Source: Mytilisepta virgata
Taxonomy: Eukaryota; Mollusca; Bivalvia; Mytilida; Mytilidae
NCBI GenBank assembly: GCA_028015205.1
Contig: CM051521.1
Span: 97,750,513-97,814,512, forward strand
Reading direction: 5' to 3'
Length of the DNA stretch: 64,000 bases
Notes under the pieces: generated by a model
What the model saw: only the letters and a program-made list of their open reading frames with translations
Database searches by the model: none
Told to the model about the DNA's origin: nothing
Part shown: one piece after another, positions 36,201-48,200 of the stretch
Numbering within the stretch: the first letter of the stretch is position 1
Layout: each line of letters begins with the position of its first letter
Position numbers and translations under genes: made by a program

Positions 36201-39200
36201 TTGGACACATTTCTGAAAGAGGACCTCCTAAGGACCAATGCTGCCAAGTCATGTTCCAATATGTCAAGTGGTTTCAGACAAGATTTCTCAATGAATTTTT
36301 CCATAGGAACCTATGTTAAACTAAGTTCGGGTGTGGCGGCCATCTTGGTTGACAGTCTGGGTCATCGCACAAAATTCTGAAAGAGGACCATCTAAGGACC
36401 ATTGCTACCAAGTCTAATTCTAATTGGCTTAGTGGTTTCAGACGAGAAGATTTTTGAGTGAATTTCCCATAGGGTCCTATGTTAAACTAAGTTCATCTGT
36501 GGCGGCCATCTTGGTTCACAGTCCACGAAATCAGACACATTTCTGAAACAGGCCTCCTAAGGACCAATGCTGCCAAGTCCTGCTCCAATATGTCAACTGG
36601 TTTCTGACAAGAAGATTTTTCAATGAATTTTCCTATAGGGCCCTATGTTAAACTAAGTTTTTTCATATATATTGTTTAGCTAAAACTACATAGTTGGAAT
36701 AAATATTCCCCCAAAATATGACATTATCTTAAAGTAGGGCAAACAGGTATAAGGGCAAACATATTGTAGGGTGAACAGACCTGGATTCAGTAATATTCCT
36801 ATTAAGACTTAAGTATTAACAAACAATTACATGCATTGAGATTTTTTAATACTTGAATGCAAAATTCTGAAAAGTAAGATGGTTGTGAGTCTGTTGGGTA
36901 AATCGGATATACCATTTACACATAATTAAAAATGGGAATTTTGTCATTATTTTTAATATGATACGAGGTGCTACCTGGAAATATATCCCCTACTCCCTTC
37001 CCAAAATTTCAGATCTGCAGTAAAATTGAAAAGTAATACATAACCTTCAGTTTTTGCTTTTTTGTCCTAGCACCTTGAGTAAATGTGTCCTAATAAAATG
37101 TGTCACAAAATACTGAATAAATTTGATGCACTGTATGGCCATTTCGTTGACTGACAACTGTCAGCAGTGCTCAAGATCAAAATGTTGGAAGTCCGGCTAA
37201 AGATATAATGATGAATTAAAGCACAACCCAAAACAATTAAAACAAATGGGAATCCAAATTCAGCTAAGGGTTCCCTCTAAATCAAGAGGAAGAGCCTTGG
37301 AAATTTCTGGTAAATTTTGGTCAAATTTTGAACAGAAACCTTGTATTGCACATGGTAGATCTCCTTAGCTGAAATTGGGCTTCCTATTTTGGTAGTTTTG
37401 GTTATGAGTACTTCTTGTTTTAAAATAAGTTTATTATTGGTCTTCCAAATGTTTCGGTTTTAATGCTGCTGATGAGAGGTAACTCCTTGAAATGCGTCAT
37501 ATACAGCATAGTATAAATTCACTATATCTAATATTAGTATCTGGATTGTTATTTTAAAGGTGTTTAAGTAATGAATCATGCCAGGACAAAAATTCTGGCT
37601 ACTGGGCGATAATGCCCTCGGGGACTTAAAGTCCATCGGCAGTGACATAGACCCAGTGGTACTAATAAAATGTATCACAAAATACTGAATATTAAGTAAT
37701 TTGTTAGAATCTTTATTTAATGGACCTTCAGTATGCATTTGTAGAAATTAAAATATAAAGGAATTTCAGATTAATGTTTTTCAATTTCAGTTCAAAAGTC
37801 CCAATACTTCTACATACTTTACCAACAGAGCATTATGTTATCTAAAAATGAAGAAATGGGATTTAGCTCAGCAAGATTGTCGAAGGGCTTTGGACCTTGA
37901 AAGATCTTTGGTTAAAGGCCACTTCTTTATGGGTCAGGCATTGGTAGAATTAAATCTATTTGACGAAGCTATAGCTAGTCTGATGAGAGGTAAGACTTAT
38001 AGTATAACTAATCTTGAAATGCGAATACGTAAAAATCTATAACGAGTTACCGCACAACACATTAATTCACGAGTGCGCGTAGCGCATGAGTGAATTATTA
38101 GTGTTTTTTGGTCACGAGTTTAGATCTTTGGTATTCGAATTTTGAGAATAGTTATTCTGTTTATTACATTGACATATTCCATGTATTCATAAAATTTAAC
38201 GAGAAAATGAAAAGGATTATGTTTTTATGGAACTACGCGACGACCTTTGTATAGCAACATCGTGGACGATGGTTATTGTTACGTCACTTCTTGGAGTGAA
38301 ATATGACTTTCGATTTCACTGGGTGAATTATCAGATTTGATTTCACTTGGAAATCCTGGTATTTCACCACACTCAATGTAATAAAATATAATATCTACAT
38401 GCAGAAAAGTTTATTTTTAAAAAATCCTCATTTTTACAGTATACACTGTACATGTATTACAATGCTCTAACCGGGAATTAATGGCAGAGCGGCATTAGAA
38501 TAAAGGGCGCATAAATTGGTTTCAAGTCTGAAAAGATTGAACAAGAACACGTCAGCTTTAAGAAATAACAATTAATCAAATATTTTTTAGGGTTCTTTTA
38601 GTGTCTTTCAACTCTTTTATGCATTTTCAATTGATTTAGTCTTGTTTATTTGTATTAAAGTGATAGTTTTAGGGAAAATTTCCAAACCATATTGTAAACA
38701 TTACCCCTAGATAAGAAGGTTTTGGTGTGTTTTATTGATCAATTCAATAGGGTATTCATCAGGGATAAAAAAGTTATTTGATATGAGCGATCTGTTGAAG
38801 CCAGCAATTTTTGTATAGGTGGGGCAACAGTCTATGCGGGTCGAGTCCTAAAACCACAAAGTCATAAATCAAAAGTTGCATATCATGGGCATACATTTTC
38901 AAAATGACATGCAGAGCGACAGGGTGTTCAAGGCGATTCGGGAATGGAAAAAGTCTTTTTAGCATTCCAAAATCAGAAATTAAATCAGAGTTATGTGAGA
39001 AATGGCTTCTCAATTTAAGGATTCCGTTTGCTGGCTATGTGCACACAAAGAACCAAGTAGTTTATGAGGACCATTTCAGAGATTCGTGTTTTGAGGAGAA
39101 TTTAATGGTAAATTTTAAATTTTCTTCATTGTTTATAAGTATTATTATTATTTTTTTAATCTTACAATTACCTGAAATTCGATATTTCTTTTGTGTTCTT

Positions 39201-42200
39201 TTTCCTAAATAATATAATAATATATTAATAAATTGAAAAAAGGATAGTTTTCCTTACGAGTTAATCTAGAAAAAAACTATAGAAGGTAGTCAGTTTCGTT
39301 GCATTTTATTCCATTTTTGTCTCGCCTGCGATGAAAAGTTTTGGAGGCGAGATATAGGTACAGTGCAACTTGCCTAATCTGACACCTGAGTATTCCGACA
39401 ACTTGTGACATCCGACAAAAATTTCTGGTCCCGAAAAAAGTCTATAACAATCTTTGTTAAAAAAACTTGTGTATTCCGAAACCTGTCACTTCCGTAATCC
39501 GACACTGTTTTCAAGTCCAGATGTTATTAGTTATACCTAATTAATCCTGTCTAATCCGACCCTTTGATCTGCTAATCAATAAATTAAAATAAATAATTAT
39601 CATGTGTTAATGTGTATCATGATCACTGATCTGTCAAACAAATTGGCATGATTGCATACATTCAAATGTATAGATCGGAAGGTAAGTTGAGGCTCTTAAG
39701 GGTTACAGGTAGGTTTACCTATATGAAAAATAAAACTTTTAATGTAAGTTATTTTCAGTTTCTCTGTAAAAATCATTCTAGTATTATACAACATGGCTAC
39801 GACATCTAAATGTAAAAAGAGAATTTTGGAAAATGTCTCTCCTTCGCGTTCACCAAAACGGGCTAGAAAGGATTTAAGTTTAGACGAAAAGTCAAATTTG
39901 ATTGAAGACTCTGATAAAATTCCAAAATTAACCCAAAAACAACTTGGCGACAAATATGGGATAGTGTCGGATATTTTAAAAAAGAATGAATTTTATAACC
40001 AGCAATATGCCGATAATTCTGCAGGATTAATAAAAAGATTTACGATTTAAATTAAGCCATCATACATGTATATTCATGACACACACACAGTTATTTCCCG
40101 TGATATTGTTGTGCATACTTGTGTTGTTCAAAAGTGAAACCTGAGTATTCCGACACCCTGTACAATCTGACACAATTCTCTGGCCGCTTAGTGTGTTGGA
40201 TTAGACAGGTTGCACTGATTTACTTTCAGCGTCCAAGTTTCATGGTTAAATCCATTTCTCAGCAACTGTAATACCTAGGCCAACCATATTTGATCTATAG
40301 ATAGTTCTTAGTGGGTACATGTCAGTCTGACACCTGGCTTGGGACCTTGACCTCAATTTCATGCTTGAGTGACTTTGTAAATTTTTCATGTTTAAGTCCA
40401 TTTCTCAGAAACTGTAATACCTAGACCCACTGTATTTGGTCTATTGATAGTTCTTGATGGGTACATGCCAGTCTGATACTTGTCTCTGGACCTTGACCTC
40501 AATTTCATGGTTGAGTGACTTTCATCCAAGTTTCTTGATTAAGTCCATTTTTCAACAACTGTAATACCTAAACCTACTGTTTTTGGTCTATTGATAGTTC
40601 TTGGTTTGTACATGCCAGTCTGACACTTGTCTCTGGACCTTGGCCTCAATTTCATGCTTGAGTGACTTTCATCCAAATTTCTTGATTAAGTCCTTTTTTA
40701 AGCAACTGTTATACCTTGACCCATCCATGTTTTGTCTATAGATAGTTCTTAGTGGGTACATGCAAGTCTGACACCTGTCTCTGGACCTTGACCTCCATTA
40801 CATGCTTGAGTGACTTTGTCACATTTTGGAGATTAGGTCCATTTTTCAGCAACTTTAATACGTAGACCCACCATATTTGGTTAATAGATAGTTCTTAGTG
40901 GATACATGTTGGTATGACACCTTCCTTTTGACCTCGGCCTTAATTCCTTAATTTCTTTTAACAAAGTTTCCTTTGACTTGCAAAATGTTGGGTATCAGAT
41001 AATCATTATTCTATGTCCATGTGCATACTCAAGCGAGACATGTAGTGTGTCCACTCTTGTTCTCAATAGTATTACTAAAATGTGTATACTCTGTGGAAGT
41101 AATTTTGAAAAAAAAAAATGCAGATGCTCCGTATATCGATCTAACCTCGAGGTTTCAGTTTGTTCTCCAAGACTTTTATACTGAAGCTAATATTTATTAT
41201 AGTTTTTTTTCCTACAAAAATGGGGGAATAAACACTTTGAGTTATATACATAAAAATGCATATTTTAACATCGAAGGTATAACCTTTCTCTTGTTGTATA
41301 ACTTGCAAAACCAAAATTTTTCACCTGTAGGCATGTTTATTATAAACAAATATTACACTTTTACATTTTCACTACTCTTTTTATATATGTTATCTAAGCC
41401 GGTCCATATAATGCTATATGTTATATGACCCTCAATGTCATGAACTATTTGTTAATTATTATCTGTTTAATTAGTTTATGGCTTCATTGAGGTTAGTGAC
41501 AGGTATATCATTGGTAATCATAAATCATGTTAAATCACCATGTTTAAGTTGGCGAAAAAACAGTCCCTTTTTTTTGCATATTAATTATACATTTATAGTA
41601 AAATAAAATTTAACAGAATAAACAACTTGAAATCCAGATAAAAATTTATGAACACCTGACAAAAGGAGTAATTGTTCAATTATTTGTAAAAACACTAGAT
41701 CTAAACTGCTCTAAATATTTATGTAATGATGGGTTAATTCGGAACTATGGTCCCATATTGTGTATTCAGTTGATGTTGGTCCATTTTTTAAAATTTTTGT
41801 TATGTTTTTTGGATTCAGTTGAAAAATTGGAATCTTGTAGAATGATATTTTTATTTGTTAAAACCGAAGTGGTTTGAAAGGTGGTGTATGCGGTGAATGA
41901 ACGATTGAATTTAATGCAATTTATAGTGTTATCCATATCCATATCAATTTTTAGCTCACCTGGCCATAGGCCATGTGAGCTATTGCCATCACTTGGCGTC
42001 CGTCGTCGTCGTCGTCTGTAAACTTTTTCAAACGTTAACTCGTCCTAAACTACTGGACCGACTTCAACCTAACTTTGCAGAATTGTTCTTTAGGGCATCT
42101 GGAAAATTTCTATCGTTTAAAATTTTTGAAATGTCGAAAAACATGGCTGTCGTTACTATAAATAGAACATAGGGGTAAATTGCTGTTTTTTGCTAATAAC

Positions 42201-45200
42201 TCAAAAACCGTTACAGATATCGAAAATCTGACATGAGGTAAAATTAATCACCATGACAAGATCTACCTACCCTGAAATTTTGAAGGAAATTCCAAAACCC
42301 ATTTAGGAGTTATTGCCCTTTTTTCACATTTTTGGCTTTTTTTTATGTTATTATTTCAAAAATCTTCTTCTCTGAAACTACTATTCAAAATCATATGAAA
42401 CTTGGTAAGATTGTTGCTTAGGGTACCCTGCATAGAACTGATGTGGGGATTTTTGATTCGTCGAAAAACATGGCCGGTGTTACTAAAAATAGAACATAGG
42501 GGTAAATTGCTGTTTTTTGCTAATAACTCAAAAACCGTTACAGATATCGAAAATCTGACACGGGGTAAATTTGATCAGCATGACAAGATCTACCTACCCT
42601 GAAATTTTGAAGGAAATTCCAAAACCCATTTAGGAGTTATTGTCCTTTTTTCGTCAAATTTTCATAATTTAACATTTTTCGTCATTTATCTCCAAAACTA
42701 TTTGAGATAGAAGTGAAATGTAAATTTGAAAAATGTTTGCCATGTTGAGATCTACATACCCTGAAATTTTAAAGGAAATCCCAAAACCCATTTAGGAGTT
42801 ATTGCCCTTTTTTGTCAAATTTTTAAAATTTTAACATTTTTGCATTTATCTCCAAAACTATTTGAAGTGAAATGTAAATTGAAAAATTTTTGCCATGTTG
42901 AGATCTACCTACCCTGAAATTTTGAAGGGAATCCCAAATTCTATTTAGGAGTTATTGGTTTGTGTAATTTGAGGTCGGGTTCTGTTACATTTATTTAAGG
43001 TTCACCTTTATTCCTGGTCAATTTTGTCAACTTCCTGCCAGGACTACCACCATCAGGGAACATATTTTAACATTAAACCTTATGAAAAATAAATCTTCAA
43101 CAAATTTTCCCTGAACAATTGAACCAATTGCAACAAACTTGGTCAAATAGTTGATTAATTGTCCAATGAAAACCAGACTCCAGGTGAGCGATACAGGCTC
43201 TGGTGAGCCTCTTGTTAACAAGTCAAAGTCATGGCAACATAAACATTCGGATGGTAAAGGCATGCTAATGCACTTAGAGCATTTTCACCAGTTAGTATTA
43301 TTTGACGTGGATTTTCCTCTATTTCGCGACATTTTATTTCATTTAACTGTTCAGTTTCAACCAGTTCTTCTTTGGTATATTCAGGTTCATACTGGAATGC
43401 TAGAATTCCTTGTTCATAAAAATCTGATTTGTCCAGCAAAAAGCTTTCGTTATCTGAACCGGAAGTTGACATTTTGAAATTTATATTCTAGTAGCACTGA
43501 CGCAGTGATTTACCCAAATTTTATACTATCTGTGACCCAGATTAAATATTACTTGAGAAAATGAAATTGCTAATTGTTGGCATATTAATTGATTCTTAAG
43601 TTAATTGCCGCTTATTAAGTTCGCATCGTTGGTACTTAAATTTGATTAATTCAATTATTATTTTATCAAAGGTGAGAAATTAAAAGTTGCTAGTAAGTGA
43701 TTTGAACTTTTCATGTTTATTACACATAAAGAAAACTATTTGAATACTATGAACAAGCCCAAAAATTAAATACTGAGATGATTTTATAACGTAATTATAT
43801 TTCCATTGAAAATGGCATATCGTTTAAAATCTACTTAAATTTCCCATTCAGGTTGTTAATTAATGTCAATAAACCACCTTAATCATAATTTCATCAGTGG
43901 GTCATTTACCTGCAGTTATCACCTTAAGGGCATGTTGTTCTTATAATTTAATTAAAAGGTAAATATTCAGCATTCAGCAATAAGTTTCAAAAAAATTTCC
44001 ATGTTTTTCTCGATGTGATGAAATTCAGAATTACATTACAATTGTTTTGATTCTTAATTTTTCGAATTAATTTCTTTACATAATTATAATTACATATATT
44101 GTGTTTGGTAAGTATTTTTTACCAAATTTAAATTAGTAACAGGTAATTATCGACCAGTTTCCCCCATATAATGCCCTTATTTAAATGGTAGCATGCTGTG
44201 GAAAATTCCTCATCAATTTTAGGATAGATATTGTAGGTCGTGATGTCACCACATACATTTTTGTTGGCAAGATGGCTGACTATCTAGTACTTCATTTCAT
44301 AAAATAATTTTTTAAAATACACATTTATTACTGTAAATATCGGAATGACAAATTTAAGTATATTTGCAATAGGTATGTTAATCTGACTGAATAAGTTCTG
44401 AATTACTTTATAGCCAATGATCTTGCTAAGGAACAGAAACTGAACTTTGGTGATGACATAGCTGGTGCTTTGAGAATGGTGAAGAAAAGAAGATGGACTG
44501 CAATTGAAGAAAAAAGGATAAAACAAGAAATAGAGTTACAAGCATATATCAATAATCTTATCATAGACGACAAAAAAAGGCAAGGACTATATTAATCATT
44601 ATTATATATTCTCTTATGATTGACTAGTTTTATCTAACTTTCAGACGGTTAGGGAAATTTAATATAGCATCATGAGCTAGTGATATAAAAAATATGCCCA
44701 TTTGATTGGTCAACGTGTGACTGAGTAGGAAAATTAGTATATTTTGATTGGTCAATAATATTTGCTACACAATGACGCTACATTTCTAGTAACGTCACAG
44801 AAAAATGAACGTTAAAATTTCCTGCAGCTCGGACGCGGAATCGCAAAAAACAAATATTCATTTAGTCACTAACCCAAAGCCTTGGTCTTGTAAAATTTTA
44901 TTTGAGCTAGAGATGATCTTACTTCAGTAGTCTGACTGGTTTAATGAAAAACTCTCATTAATTTAGTTAGCAATTGTTTGCTTGGTCAAGTGAAAGATGT
45001 AATCTGATTAGCTCAAATGTCTAATGGTTGATAAAGTTTTCCATGCAGACTGTTTGCCACTCCAAGCACATGGGAAAAAGACAAATATATTACAGGTACA
45101 ATTAATTTTTGTGTCACCCGAATAGCAGTGGCAACACATAGCGATCACTATATATCTGTCATCTTGTTTCATCCATTTTTAAAACTATAACTCCTCCTTA

Positions 45201-48200
45201 ACCATTGAATGGGTGTCCATGAACTTTCATGGAATCTCCAGTAACAAAAGGACTCAGGTAGTGCAATTCTATCTTATTTTTTCGTCGGAAGTATTTTTAT
45301 GGTTTTCATGTCAAAAAATGATCTTAGTCATTTTCTCAGTAATGGCCTTTGAAAAAATATCATTCAATGTAGTAAAGGAGAAAATTCCAACAATCCTAGG
45401 TAGACATTTCTACATCAGAGTTAACTTATATTTCTCATCTGATAATGATCAGTAATGATGTACTTTTCATCTGTTTTAAACTGCTTTTTTGTGTTCAGTC
45501 TATGTTGTTGTGTACTTGTTTTTTAGGGGCCTGGAGTAAAAATTTGGCAGTATCTTAGATTTTAATAGTGAAAGCATTTAACAAGCTATGCCCAAGTAAC
45601 TATCAAATATATATTTCCGGAGAAACCTTATTAATTGGTTTGGGATTCATTTGAGCAGGGCCAAATGATGATGGAATTACATCTACCGGTATATAACTCA
45701 TGGGAATGGTTGTCTGATATATAAATTTTGTTAAAGAAATATTTTTTGATGTAGGAAACTGGAAAAGTTGTCAAATGAATCTGCAGACCAAGAAAGTTTT
45801 TCAGAAATACAGAATGCATTAGAAGAAGAACATGTAAGATAAATGATGAAGTTAATATTTTGCTTTATAGCTCACCTGGCCAAAGGCCATATGAGCTTTT
45901 GTCATCACTTGGCGTTCGTTGTCTGCATCCGTCCGTCTGTTTACTTTTCACATTTTAGTCTTCTCCTTTGAAACCAAAGGGCCAAATGGAATTAAACTTG
46001 GCAGGAAGCATCTATGTAAGGTCCTTTATAAAGTTTGCTCATTTCATCCCGATCGGAAAACAAATATGGCCACCATTGGCAATTGTTGTTTCTGATTGGC
46101 TGAGTTTTCAAAAATCTTCTCTTCTGAAACTGCTAGTCTTAATGGAACAAAACTTGACAGGAAGCATATATGGGGGGTCCTTTATAAAGTATCCTCATTT
46201 CGTTCCGATCAGACTACAAATTTGGCCGCAATGGGCAGTTCTTGTTTCTGATTGGCTGTATTAAAAAAATCTTCTCCTCTGAAATCGCTTGGTCAAATGG
46301 AACAAAACTTGACAGAAAGCATCTATGAGAGGTTCTTTACAAAGTTTACTCTTTTTGTCCCAATCGAACTACAAATATGGCCAGCATGGGCAGCTCTTGT
46401 TTCTGATTGGCTGATTTAAAAAAATCTTCTTCTCTGAAATCACTTGGCCAAATGGAACAAAACTTGACAGGAAGCATATATGAGAAGTTCTTTACAAAGA
46501 ACAGGCAACAAACATGGCCGTCATAGGCAATTCTTGTTTCTCATTGGTTAATTAAAAAAATCATTTTTTTCTCTGGAACTGCTTAGACAAAACTGTGGAA
46601 ATTCTATTATGAAATGAATTTTTGTCATCCTGATTGGACGACAAGCTTGGCTGCATGGGAATTCTTGTTTCTGATTGGCTGATTTAAAGAAAGTGGAACG
46701 AAACTTGAAAGGAAGCATCTGAGGGAGGTTTTTTACAAAGTTTCATCATTTTGTCCAGATCAGACGACAAACATGGCCCCATTGGGCAATTCTTGTATCT
46801 GATTGGTTGATTTAAAAAAAAAAATCTCTGAAACTGCTTGGCCAGATAGAGTCTATGGCATATAACAACAATCTACAGAACTGCAGTATTGCTTGAAACC
46901 AAACATGGCATGAATGTTCGTCATAAGTTGTCACTTTGCAGCCAATCCCTTATTCAAGATCACCACCAGCAGAGGACTTAGGATAACATAAGACCCTATG
47001 GGAAATACATGCAAAAATCTTCTGGGGAACCACCAAATAAGTAGAAGGACCTTGAGGAAGAAAACTTTGTTTCCTACAAGGCTTACCACATTTCATAATG
47101 ATAGGGAGAAGTGACTTCTCTGGGGTGCATCAATAAAAATGGCTTTCATGCCAGGTGAGCGATACAGGCTCAGCCCTCTGAGCCTCTAGTTTTACTCCAT
47201 ATAAAAAGGAAAATGAGAAAAATATCAACATTGACTTCATTGATTGATAACAGATATAAGTATATATACTTTTCTATGCTGATGATTTCAGTGTTAAATG
47301 TTACTTTAGTATGAAAATGGATGTTTATTATTTCACCAGAAATGTATCACAAAAATAATTTTGTCAATGATATTTACATTATAAGACCTGAACACATTTT
47401 TATTATAATGAGTTTTCGATTTGCTGCTTTATTGAACACTTGAATTCCATTTAAAAAAAAAAAGATTATACAGTTTTAAATAAGTTAAATTTTGTGAAAA
47501 GTAATGAGTAAACTCCTCATGCATATCTGTGTCCTTATGTTTTTAATCATTTCTTCATTTGAATTTGCTCTTCATTGTTTAGGGTTATTGTTTTGGTTTT
47601 ACCTTTGAATAGAACTGATAAGTTATAAATCTTGGAAATGTGCACATCTTGTGCATCAGAATTGGTGTCATAGAATATTTAATGGCTTTTATTGCCAGTC
47701 CTCTTTACTATCTATACTTATCTTCTTTGATTATTAAAAGAAAATCATATTTACAGGTTTGTTTCTTTCTTTTTAAAGGACAAAAGAATTAAAGAAGTTA
47801 ATGAATTGTTTTCACAGTTAGATCATAGACGAAAAGTAAGTATATGTGTATTCAAAATTGTTTGGTTTTTTGTGGGTAATTCTGAAATAAATGTATTCTG
47901 TTGAGGATAAAAAAATATGTTTCCTGTTTCCAATCTAAAATTGTTTTTTCACTTTTATTAGTTCACCTGACCCAAAGGGTCATGTGAGCTATTGTCAGCA
48001 CTTGGCATCCGTCGTCCATCATCAACAATCCACATTTTAATCTTCTCCTCAGAAACCACTTGGCCAATTGGAACCAAACTTTGGTGAAATGGTTCTTGGG
48101 TGGTCCCCTTCCAAAATTATGTCTGGTGTCCTCGACCTTCGACCAAGATGGCAGCCAAGCTAAAAAAAGAAAAAAAGGGGGTCAAAATTTTAAAAATATT

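Larger units (their letters stand above)
37446..37660 (+). repeat. Ribozyme-bearing repeat, copy 2, with a second decayed fold
   Basis: Positions 37,446-37,553 match the minus-strand copy at 12,645-12,755. The next about 100 bp hold a further hammerhead-like fold (37,601-37,657) absent from copy 1. The two predicted cleavage points would be about 148 nt apart. Lies at the 3' end of STUB1 intron 1, about 130 bp before exon 2. Confidence 0.65.
39318..41046 (+). repeat. 147-bp tandem-module element, copy C, holding a pogo-like insertion
   Basis: The left end TTGTCTCGCCTGCGATG forms a hairpin with GGAGGCGAGA. Modules at 40,230-40,970 recur with spacing 146, 147 and 147 bp (the word CAGTCTGAC or its variant at 40,323, 40,469, 40,616 and 40,763). 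The right end is ACTCAAGCGAGACATGTAG. The left-end motif TCTCGCC recurs inverted just inside the right end. A DNA transposon (39,361-40,217) splits it right after the left hairpin. Confidence 0.75.

Noticed and set aside
45968..46264. 98-codon frame with repeated LNLAGS/LTGS words
   Set aside because: Translation of tandem modules in an AGCTCACCTG-type element.
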